This document shows, piece after piece, positions 1 through 5,298 of a DNA stretch of 8,656 nucleotides (the stretch's first letter is position 1; the number at the start of each line of letters is the position of its first letter). Both the position numbers and the translations under genes were made by a program. The notes under the pieces are model-generated. The model did no database searches. It saw nothing but the letters and a program-made list of their open reading frames with translations, and was not told where the DNA came from. The stretch covers positions 1 through 8,656 of the forward strand of contig MEWM01000035.1 of assembly GCA_001775355.1 (NCBI GenBank), in the 5' to 3' direction. Source of the stretch: a candidate division Zixibacteria bacterium RBG_16_43_9. GTDB taxonomy: Bacteria; Zixibacteria; MSB-5A5; RBG-16-43-9.

Positions 1-1590
1 ATCGAAGGGACTGTAGCTGAAAGACCAGCAGGGATGCAGAATAAGGAGATGATAACCGGAGAAATTGAGGTTATAGCTTCAAAGCTCGCGGTTTTCAATG
101 AATCTAAAACCACTCCTTTTGAGATTGTGGAGGAGACCAATGCCAGTGAGGAGCTGAAGCTGAAATATCGCTATTTAGATTTGCGTCGTCCTCCTTTACA
201 GCATAACATAAAGATGAGACACCGGGTAACTAAAGCTGTAAGGGACTATCTTGATTCTGTAGGGTTTTATGAGATTGAGACTCCACTTCTAATCCGCAGT
301 ACTCCTGAAGGGGCAAGAGATTTCATCGTTCCTTCAAGGGTAAATCCGGGAAAGTTTTATGCGCTTCCTCAATCACCTCAGCTCTTGAAACAGATTCTGA
401 TGATCTCCGGGTTTGACCGGTATTTCCAGATAGCCCACTGCCTTCGGGACGAGGATTTAAGAGCCGACCGTCAGCCGGAGCATACCCAGATAGATATGGA
501 GATGGCTTTTGTCACAGAAGAAGACGTCTTCGCAGTGATCGAAGGGATGATGACCTACGTCTTCAAGAATGTTCTGAATTTAGAATTGAAGACCCCTTTT
601 CCCAGGTTAAAATATCAAGATGCGATGGAAAGATTCGGCTCGGATAAGCCGGATATCAGGTTCGGGATGGGAATTGTTGATTTATCAGATTCGGTTAAAG
701 GCTCAGGCTTCAAAGTTTTCTCGGAAACGCTAAATTCAGGCGGGAAAATCAAAGGGATAAATTTTAAGGAAGGAGCATTCCTGAGTAGAAAGCAGATAGA
801 CGAGTTAGAAGAAAGTGCGAAAAAATCAGGAGCCAAAGGGCTGGTCTGGATTGCGAAGCTAAAAGAAGGACTGCGCTCGCCGATTATCAAATATATCAGC
901 CAGGAAGAGATTGATTCTATTGCCGGGAGATTAGATTTAAAAGAAGGAGATATAATATTCATAGTGGCTGATAAACAGGATACGGTTTTATCAGTTTTAG
1001 GTAAATTAAGGGTGGAGATTGCACGTAGATATAATATAATCGATAAGAGTAAATGGGGGTTTCTGTGGATTACTGAATTCCCCCTTTTCGAGTATAACCC
1101 TGAGGAGAAAAAGATTCAGGCGATGCATAATATAGTTACCCAGCCTTTTGAAGAGGATATGTCCAAACTGGACGAAGGTTTTAAATCGAAATTACTGATT
1201 GATAACCCAGAACATCCCTTAAGGAACATAAGAGCAAGGCAATATGATTTAGTTTTAAACGGGACAGAGATAGCTTCTGGTGGAATAAGGAATCATAAAA
1301 GGGATATTCAGATGAAGATTTTGAATATCCTGGGCTGGGATGATAAGAGAGCAGAAAATGCTTTTGGGTTTTTACTGAACGCATTGGAGTATGGCGCCCC
1401 GCCCCACGGAGGGATTGCACCGGGATTGGATAGAATCGTAGCGCTAATCTGCGGCTCAGAGTCGATAAGAGATGTTATCGCTTTCCCAAAGACAACTGCA
1501 GCTCAGTCCTTAATGGATGGTGCACCGTCTGAAGTTGAAGAGGAGCAATTGAAGGAATTAGGGATAAAGATAGTAAAGGATAAGGGTTGA
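1..1590 (+). CDS. aspS: Aspartyl-tRNA synthetase, 5' end outside the window
   Basis: Class II synthetase that charges tRNA-Asp (possibly also tRNA-Asn) with aspartate in the cytoplasm. The frame is open from base 1, so the visible 529 residues lack the start and most of the N-terminal OB-fold anticodon-binding domain; bacterial AspRS is usually near 590 residues. Visible in order: the end of the OB fold (EGTVAERPAG), motif 1 after RYLDLRR, motif 2 as CLRDEDLRADRQPE (439-480), the bacterial GAD insertion domain (about 620-1010), and motif 3 as GGIAPGLDRIV (1408-1440), preceded by EYGAPPH. The C-terminal FPK...GAPS...QLKELG block is typical. Two catalytic-domain segments differ from the usual bacterial text: MHNIVTQP where AMHHPFT is common, and EIASGGIRNH where GGGSIRIH is common. 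The class motifs are intact, so I read it as a functional subgroup variant. phoH follows after a 203 nt repeat-filled gap; co-transcription is unproven. Confidence 0.97.
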   Translation: MEGTVAERPAGMQNKEMITGEIEVIASKLAVFNESKTTPFEIVEETNASEELKLKYRYLDLRRPPLQHNIKMRHRVTKAVRDYLDSVGFYEIETPLLIRSTPEGARDFIVPSRVNPGKFYALPQSPQLLKQILMISGFDRYFQIAHCLRDEDLRADRQPEHTQIDMEMAFVTEEDVFAVIEGMMTYVFKNVLNLELKTPFPRLKYQDAMERFGSDKPDIRFGMGIVDLSDSVKGSGFKVFSETLNSGGKIKGINFKEGAFLSRKQIDELEESAKKSGAKGLVWIAKLKEGLRSPIIKYISQEEIDSIAGRLDLKEGDIIFIVADKQDTVLSVLGKLRVEIARRYNIIDKSKWGFLWITEFPLFEYNPEEKKIQAMHNIVTQPFEEDMSKLDEGFKSKLLIDNPEHPLRNIRARQYDLVLNGTEIASGGIRNHKRDIQMKILNILGWDDKRAENAFGFLLNALEYGAPPHGGIAPGLDRIVALICGSESIRDVIAFPKTTAAQSLMDGAPSEVEEEQLKELGIKIVKDKG

Positions 1591-1596
1591 CAATTC

Positions 1597-1666
1597 GTCA
1601 TTCTGAAGGAGCGAAGCGACTGAAGAATCCGTAAATTCTTCGTCCCCTACGGGGACTCAGAATGAC
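1597..1666 (+). repeat. REPIN-like inverted doublet, cloverleaf palindrome
   Basis: The ends are a perfect 10-bp inverted repeat, GTCATTCTGA (1597-1606) and TCAGAATGAC (1657-1666). Inside lie a GAAGAAT/ATTCTTC hairpin (1622-1628/1635-1641) and a GTCCCC-TAC-GGGGAC hairpin (1642-1656), with a weaker GCGAAGC turn on the left. Read from each end inward, both halves follow the plan GTCATTCTGA, then a small hairpin block ending in GAC, then GAAGAAT. That is two half elements in inverted orientation. A solo half sits at 5111-5153. No T-run follows, so it is not an ordinary terminator. Confidence 0.75.
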
Positions 1667-1702
1667 ATTCGTTGAAATAAAAGGATTCCCATGTGACCGT
1701 CG

Positions 1703-1747
1703 GGTCCCCTGATCCGATTCGCCATAGGCGAACCAGGTCAGGGGACC
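1703..1747 (+). repeat. Long hairpin upstream of phoH
   Basis: A perfect 10-bp outer stem, GGTCCCCTGA (1703-1712) with TCAGGGGACC (1738-1747), encloses a perfect 6-bp inner stem, TTCGCC (1718-1723) with GGCGAA (1727-1732), loop ATA. The unpaired sides form a small internal loop. No T-run follows; the phoH ribosome binding site starts 23 nt downstream. It may act as an mRNA structure between aspS and phoH. The inner GATCCGATTCGCC resembles the reverse complement of 7510-7521. Confidence 0.7.
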
Positions 1748-1770
1748 TGGCAAGCACCGACTTCACATTA

Positions 1771-1783
1771 TAAGGAGGTAATC
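1771..1783 (+). promoter_or_regulatory. Extended Shine-Dalgarno sequence of phoH
   Basis: TAAGGAGGTAATC complements the standard 16S rRNA 3' tail over 12 of 13 positions. It is by far the strongest ribosome binding site in the window and decides the phoH start. The frame has a stop at 1779-1781, and the only usable start after it is TTG at 1794. The distance from the GGAGG core to TTG is 15 nt, longer than usual. Confidence 0.8.
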
Positions 1784-1793
1784 AAGAACAAGC

Positions 1794-2759
1794 TTGAAAA
1801 AGAAATGGGTTAAGAAAATCGATCTGGGGGATGTGGACCAGAGGATTTTATTCGGGCAGGGGGGTTCATTTTTGCGGATGATCGAAAGCCAGTTCGATGC
1901 CAAGATCATAGCGCGGGGGGATAATGTCATCATCCAGGGCGATGAAAAAGAGATAAACCAATTAGAGGCTTTGTTCAATGCTCTGTTAACTCATCTTAGA
2001 AAGAATAATGAGCTTTCAGAAAAATACCTGCTATATGCCATCTCCCTGGTTAAAGAAGAGGAAGAAGGCTCTCCAGACAATCTTCAGGTATCCTCACTGG
2101 TGACTTCGATTTTTACTAAGGAGGTCATCCAGCCAAGGACAGTAGGGCAGAAGGAATATGTTCAGGCTATGGAGGAATACGATATGGTTTTCTCCATAGG
2201 TCCTGCAGGCACAGGTAAAACTTATCTTGCAGTGGCTAAAGCAGTGGCGGCTTTGAAAAGTAAAGAGGTAAGCCGTTTAGTCTTAGTTCGTCCGGCAGTT
2301 GAAGCTGGTGAGAGTTTAGGATTTCTGCCCGGCGATATCAGAGCAAAGGTTGATCCATACTTGCGCCCGGTATATGATGCCTTGCATGATATGCTCTCAG
2401 CGGACAAGATAAGGAGATTGATGGAGTTGGGGATAATCGAGATCGTTCCTTTAGCTTTTATGCGGGGCAGAACCCTTAATCATGCTTACGTCATCTTAGA
2501 TGAAGCTCAGAATACGACGGTAGCTCAGATGAAGATGTTTTTGACGCGTCTGGGAGTAAATTCCAGGGCAGTGATAACCGGTGATATAACCCAGATCGAT
2601 CTGACAGATAAAAAAGCCTCAGGTTTGGTCCAGATTCAGAAGATCTTATCCGGAATTGAGGGGATAGAGTTTGTGTATCTTACAGAAAAGGATGTGGTCA
2701 GGCATAAATTGGTGCAGGATATCATCCGGGCTTATGAAAGGTTTGAATCAGAACAGTAA
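1794..2759 (+). CDS. phoH: PhoH-family ATPase (YbeZ/PhoL type)
   Basis: Cytoplasmic P-loop ATPase of the PhoH family, often encoded beside YbeY and linked to RNA and ribosome metabolism; E. coli YbeZ is reported to interact with YbeY. At 321 residues it is the usual length. Residues about 15-50 (ILFGQGGSFLRMIESQFDAK, then a basic-acidic stretch) look like a KH-type RNA-binding fold. Walker A is GPAGTGKT at 136-143 with K142. Walker B is AYVILDEAQN with D236 and E237. The sensor stretch VITGDITQIDL is at about 260-270 and the conserved VVRHKLVQDII is at 301-311, whose arginine may act in trans. The start is TTG: an in-frame stop lies at 1779-1781 and no ATG or GTG intervenes. It leads the phoH-pgpH-ybeY-corC run. 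Tandem and dispersed repeats begin 5 nt after its stop. Confidence 0.96.
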   Translation: MKKKWVKKIDLGDVDQRILFGQGGSFLRMIESQFDAKIIARGDNVIIQGDEKEINQLEALFNALLTHLRKNNELSEKYLLYAISLVKEEEEGSPDNLQVSSLVTSIFTKEVIQPRTVGQKEYVQAMEEYDMVFSIGPAGTGKTYLAVAKAVAALKSKEVSRLVLVRPAVEAGESLGFLPGDIRAKVDPYLRPVYDALHDMLSADKIRRLMELGIIEIVPLAFMRGRTLNHAYVILDEAQNTTVAQMKMFLTRLGVNSRAVITGDITQIDLTDKKASGLVQIQKILSGIEGIEFVYLTEKDVVRHKLVQDIIRAYERFESEQ

Positions 2760-2763
2760 AAAA

Positions 2764-2795
2764 GTTCAAGGGTTTAAGGGTTCAAGAGTTCAAGG
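2764..2795 (+). repeat. Four tandem copies of an 8-bp GTTCAAGG unit
   Basis: Units read GTTCAAGG, GTTTAAGG, GTTCAAGA and GTTCAAGG, contiguous, starting 5 nt after the phoH stop codon. The 8-nt period does not preserve a reading frame. Short tandem arrays of 7-8 nt period also occur at 2988-3007, 6216-6241 and 7391-7404. Confidence 0.85.
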
Positions 2796-2805
2796 GATAA
2801 AAAAC

Positions 2806-2895
2806 GTGACCGTTTCTCGTGGTTCGTGAGCGTAAGAAAAAGCCTAAAGGCTCAGAGGTTCAAAAAAATGGTGGAACAGGCATCTTGCCTGTTCG
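2806..2895 (+). repeat. Dispersed ~90-nt repeat, copy A
   Basis: Matches 5009-5094 in the same orientation. The shared blocks are GTGACCGTT, TTCGTGAG, AAGCCTAAAGGCTCA (14 of 15 in the other copy) and a 30-nt 3' block (2866-2895 against 5065-5094) differing at one base. The 3' block forms the hairpin GAACAGGC-ATCTT-GCCTGTTC (2874-2894). Copy A carries about 7 nt (CTCGTGG) absent from copy B. A third, shorter relative of the hairpin is at 7447-7469. Confidence 0.8.
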
Positions 2896-2912
2896 GTAGC
2901 CGAGAGTTCAAA

Positions 2913-2952
2913 GCCACTTTAGTGGCGTGACCCCACCCCCGCCGTTGGCGGG
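2913..2952 (+). repeat. Two consecutive short hairpins
   Basis: GCCACT-TT-AGTGGC (2913-2926; a 5-bp stem with a TTTA loop is more realistic) is followed by CCCGCC-GTT-GGCGGG (2938-2952). A weaker CCTCT-CCTG-AGAGG follows at 2967-2980 and resembles the stronger CCCTCTCC hairpin at 5250-5270. They fill the 307-nt gap between phoH and the HD-domain gene; I see no gene in that gap. Confidence 0.6.
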
Positions 2953-2987
2953 ATTTTCAACCTGACCCTCTCCTGAGAGGAAAGGGA

Positions 2988-3007
2988 AGTTCGTAGTTCG
3001 TAGTGCG
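2988..3007 (+). repeat. Tandem 7-bp AGTTCGT units
   Basis: AGTTCGT, AGTTCGT and AGTGCG run directly on from each other and into the hairpin at 3005. The 7-nt period is shared with the arrays at 6216 and 7391. Confidence 0.7.
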
Positions 3008-3045
3008 AGGCTTTTAGCCTCGCAATGCGACCCTGAAAGGGTCGC
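3005..3045 (+). repeat. Tandem GC-rich hairpins before the HD-domain gene
   Basis: GCGAGGCT-TTT-AGCCTCGC (3005-3023) and GCGACCCT-GAA-AGGGTCGC (3027-3045) are two perfect 8-bp stems 3 nt apart. No T-run follows, so they are unlikely to be intrinsic terminators. They end 48 nt before the preferred start of the next gene and could insulate or stabilise its mRNA. Confidence 0.7.
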
Positions 3046-3060
3046 GCTACGATAAATAAA

Positions 3061-3077
3061 ACCTGAATGAAGTCAGT
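3061..3077 (+). promoter_or_regulatory. 17-nt box shared with the corC leader
   Basis: ACCTGAATGAAGTCAGT here and ACATGACTGAAGTCAGT at 5275-5291 agree at 15 of 17 positions. Both sit just upstream of a gene start, 16 nt before ATG 3094 and 7 or 19 nt before ATG 5299 or 5311. The function is unknown; it may be a leader motif or just another repeat fragment. Because the corC copy is non-coding, it argues against starting the HD-domain protein at ATG 3067 inside this box. Confidence 0.4.
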
Positions 3078-3093
3078 CAGAACAAAGAGTGAT

Positions 3094-4566
3094 ATGAGCA
3101 ATTTTCTCAAATTCAAAAATAAGCTAAAAGGGATTTTGTTTTTAAATGGGGAGGGAAAGAAGAATAATAAGGTCTTGAGGTATCTCCCAGGGATCATCCT
3201 GGGATTAGTGACTGTTCTATTCGTGACTTTTCTTTTTCCATTCCATCAACTGCCGGAAAGCCAGGTAGTTACTCTGGCTCCCTGGCAGGCGATTCTTCCG
3301 TTTTTCATAAGATTTGTCCTGATATTACTGGTATTCCTTTTCTTCCTGATCTTCCTTTACCTGCTAAAAAAAGAAGTCCTGGAGAGCTTCTCTCAATTGC
3401 TGATCATAGCCATCCTGGTTGTCACGGAGATGGCATTAGGCTATTTTTTAGTGTTGCAGTTAGGCTTTTCATACTATCTCATACCGATTACTTTAGGCTC
3501 GATGCTTCTGACCCTCCTTCTGGGGTACGAGGTAGGGTTGATCTACAGCTTTCTGATAGGGTTCCTTTTAGAGATCGTTTTCAATTTCAGCTTCAATTTA
3601 GATTTCATCTCGATCGTGGCTGGGTCAGTTGCCACTTTCAGCGTAAGAGGGGTAAAAGAGAGATATAAATTCTACCGGCCGATGCTCTATAATTCTTTAA
3701 GCTATTTAGTTATGATCTATCTTTTCGAGGTTCTAAAGGGGAGTCAAGCCCAAGCCATCTTAGAACAATGCGGGTATGGGATCCTGAATGGCTTTTTCTC
3801 CACATTCTTAGCCATGGGGCTTCTGCCGATCTTCGAATACCTGTTTGACATTACCACTGACATCACTCTGCTGGAGCTTTCAGACCTGAACCGGCCGGTT
3901 TTAAAAAGATTAGCCTTAGAAGCTCCGGGGACCTATCATCACAGCATAGTTGTGGGGAATTTAGCTGAGGCGGCGGCCAAGGTTCTAAATGCCAATCCGC
4001 TTCTTGCCCGGGTAGGGGCTTATTATCACGATATCGGCAAGATCGAAAAACCGGAATATTTTGTGGAGAATCAGATGGGAGCAAAAAGCAAACATGAGAA
4101 GCTTTCCCCATCGATGAGCGCTCTGATCTTGGAATCGCATGTCAAGGAAGGGGCTGAGCTGGCACAGAAAGAGCATCTTCCTAAAAAATTAACTGATCTG
4201 ATAAAGGAGCACCACGGCACTACCCTGATGGCCTATTTTTATAAAAAAGCCCTGGATCAGAGAATCCCTGAGGTGCAGGAGTCAGAATACCGGTATCCGG
4301 GTCCTAAACCCCGCTCCAAAGAGGCGGCGATACTTATGTTAGCAGATGCAGTTGAGGCTGCATCCCGTACCTTGGAAGAGCCCAAGCCTGCCCGGATAAT
4401 GAGTTTGATCAAGAAGATAATTATGGATAAATTCGAGCAGGGCGAATTAGAGGAATGCGAGCTGACCTTGAAAGATTTGCATATCATCGAGGAAAGCTTC
4501 CTTCCGATCCTGATTGGAGTATTCCATCCGAGGATCGATTATCCGGAGTTGGTAGAGGAAAGTTAA
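3094..4566 (+). CDS. pgpH: Short 7TM-HD phosphodiesterase (PgpH-like), no extracellular domain
   Basis: Integral membrane protein with a cytoplasmic HD phosphohydrolase domain. Listeria PgpH, of this family, hydrolyses cyclic di-AMP, which is the likely but unproven reaction here. About 490 residues. A first membrane helix lies near 31-49, then hydrophobic segments near 72-91, 102-121, 128-148, 149-167, 173-186, 199-214 and 229-251. The HD domain follows: HH 282-283, YYHDIGK with H312 and D313, H334, H349, EHHGT with H373 and H374, and D418 in ADAVEA, so the metal ligands look complete. Canonical PgpH is over 700 residues with a large extracellular 7TMR-HDED domain after helix 1; here that loop is about 22 residues. 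ATG 3094 has the weak purine site AAAGAGTGAT; ATG 3067 would add 9 residues encoded inside a repeat-like box. Its stop abuts the ybeY start. Confidence 0.9.
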   Translation: MSNFLKFKNKLKGILFLNGEGKKNNKVLRYLPGIILGLVTVLFVTFLFPFHQLPESQVVTLAPWQAILPFFIRFVLILLVFLFFLIFLYLLKKEVLESFSQLLIIAILVVTEMALGYFLVLQLGFSYYLIPITLGSMLLTLLLGYEVGLIYSFLIGFLLEIVFNFSFNLDFISIVAGSVATFSVRGVKERYKFYRPMLYNSLSYLVMIYLFEVLKGSQAQAILEQCGYGILNGFFSTFLAMGLLPIFEYLFDITTDITLLELSDLNRPVLKRLALEAPGTYHHSIVVGNLAEAAAKVLNANPLLARVGAYYHDIGKIEKPEYFVENQMGAKSKHEKLSPSMSALILESHVKEGAELAQKEHLPKKLTDLIKEHHGTTLMAYFYKKALDQRIPEVQESEYRYPGPKPRSKEAAILMLADAVEAASRTLEEPKPARIMSLIKKIIMDKFEQGELEECELTLKDLHIIEESFLPILIGVFHPRIDYPELVEES

Positions 4567-5025
4567 ATGTCAGAGGTATTCATAGAGAACATATCCTCCG
4601 ACTCCAAGGTAAAATTATCTTCACTAAAAAAATTAGCACAGGAAATCTTAAAAGATTTTAGCGAAAAAGATAATCTGAATATAATCTTGGTCTCGGATAG
4701 TTTTATGAGAAAACTAAACCAGAGATTTACCAGAAGGAAGGGAACGACTGATGTGCTCTCTTTTAGTTTTAAAGAGAATAAAAATACAAAGGCTAAAAAA
4801 GGGCTTTTAGGAGAAATCTATATCTCAGTGGAAAGAGCCAGAAAGCAGGCAGAAGACTACCAGGTGCCTTTTGACCAGGAATTGAAAAGGCTGGTGGCTC
4901 ATGGGACTCTGCATCTTTTAGGGTATGAGCATAAGACTAAAAAAGACCTGGAGAAAATGAGGAAAAAAGAAGAGGGGTATATCGGTTCGCACAGTACCAA
5001 AGAAGGAAGTGACCGTTATTCGTGA
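4567..5025 (+). CDS. ybeY: Endoribonuclease YbeY, 16S rRNA maturation factor
   Basis: Cytoplasmic zinc-dependent endoribonuclease involved in 16S rRNA 3'-end processing and late 30S quality control. The zinc-binding motif HGTLHLLGYEH gives ligands H112, H116 and H122, with Glu in place of the usual Asp in GYDH. Also conserved are the TTDVLSFSF block (about 60-68) and LGEIYIS (81-87). At 152 residues it has normal length. The ATG directly follows the TAA of the HD-domain gene (zero spacing), with AGAGGAAAG inside that gene as ribosome binding site, so the two are probably translationally coupled. Conserved sequence ends near residue 135 (EKMRKKEE). The last five residues and the TGA lie inside dispersed repeat copy B, so the tail seems to have been rewritten by repeat insertion or by repeat-driven recombination; the catalytic core is untouched. 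Confidence 0.95.
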   Translation: MSEVFIENISSDSKVKLSSLKKLAQEILKDFSEKDNLNIILVSDSFMRKLNQRFTRRKGTTDVLSFSFKENKNTKAKKGLLGEIYISVERARKQAEDYQVPFDQELKRLVAHGTLHLLGYEHKTKKDLEKMRKKEEGYIGSHSTKEGSDRYS

Positions 5026-5094
5026 GAATGTAAAAGAAAAGCTTAAAGGCTCAAAGGAGAGGGGAAATGGTGGAACAGGCATCTTACCTGTTCG
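5009..5094 (+). repeat. Dispersed ~90-nt repeat, copy B, overlapping the ybeY end
   Basis: Homologous to 2806-2895 in the same orientation. Bases 5065-5094 match copy A at 29 of 30 positions. The hairpin GAACAGG/CCTGTTC (5073-5079/5087-5093) has lost one pair compared with copy A (C5080 now faces A5086). The TTCGTGAG block supplies the ybeY stop codon TGA at 5023-5025. Confidence 0.8.
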
Positions 5095-5110
5095 ATGGTC
5101 GCACAGAAGA

Positions 5111-5153
5111 GAGGATTGCTTCGTCGTCCCTGGAGGGAACTCCTCGCAATGAC
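5111..5153 (-). repeat. Solo REP-like half element
   Basis: On the minus strand this starts GTCATTGCGA, continues with the hairpin block GGAGTTCCCTCCAGGGAC, and ends GACGAAGCAATCC. This is the same plan as each half of the doublet at 1597-1666: GTCATT plus an NNGA variant, a small hairpin block ending in GAC, then GAAG and an AATCC-like end. It stands alone and in opposite orientation, as REP singlets do relative to REPIN doublets. ATTGC/GCAAT (5115-5119/5146-5150) gives it a weak closing stem. Confidence 0.65.
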
Positions 5154-5164
5154 AGGTTTGTAAT

Positions 5165-5193
5165 CGGTAACCCCGCCTTGTCCTCAAGGCGGG
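5165..5193 (+). repeat. CCGCCTTG hairpin, copy 1
   Basis: A perfect 9-bp stem, CCCGCCTTG (5172-5180) and CAAGGCGGG (5185-5193), with loop TCCT. With its 5' flank it matches 7542-7570 at 24 of 29 positions. One stem pair is G-C here and A-T there, a compensatory change. Confidence 0.75.
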
Positions 5194-5249
5194 TAAAAGT
5201 GTGCGGATGAACAAAAGACGTGAAGGTAAAAACAGACCTCACCCTTAAT

Positions 5250-5270
5250 CCCTCTCCTAAAAGGAGAGGG
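5250..5270 (+). repeat. CCCTCTCCT hairpin upstream of corC
   Basis: A perfect 9-bp stem, CCCTCTCCT (5250-5258) and AGGAGAGGG (5262-5270), with loop AAA, is followed by five A residues. There is no T-run on the coding strand, so it is not a terminator for ybeY. It is preceded by CCTCACCCTTAAT, a common lead-in for this repeat type, and lies 28 nt before the first corC start. The 273-nt gap 5026-5298 contains repeats but no gene that I can support. Confidence 0.65.
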
Positions 5271-5274
5271 AAAA

Positions 5275-5291
5275 ACATGACTGAAGTCAGT
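5275..5291 (+). promoter_or_regulatory. 17-nt box shared with the HD-domain gene leader
   Basis: ACATGACTGAAGTCAGT matches 3061-3077 at 15 of 17 positions and again lies just before a gene start. It contains the imperfect palindrome ACTGAAGTCAGT. No function is known to me. Confidence 0.4.
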
Positions 5292-5298
5292 TAAAATT

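Noticed and set aside
615..962. Minus-strand open frame inside aspS
   Set aside because: Shadow of the plus-strand gene; serine/proline-rich translation without any domain, and no ribosome binding site.
1597..1666. tRNA-like cloverleaf
   Set aside because: The arms do not have tRNA lengths, and there is no T-loop GTTCRA, anticodon arm or acceptor pattern.
2764..3045. CRISPR array
   Set aside because: Repeats are 7-8 nt or palindromic, differ in sequence, and have no regular unique spacers; no cas gene is present.
3005..3045. Intrinsic terminator between phoH and pgpH
   Set aside because: The stems are strong but there is no T-run after either hairpin on the plus strand.
4455..4661. Plus-strand open frame spanning the pgpH-ybeY junction
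   Set aside because: Overlaps both well-supported genes in another frame and shows no family motif.
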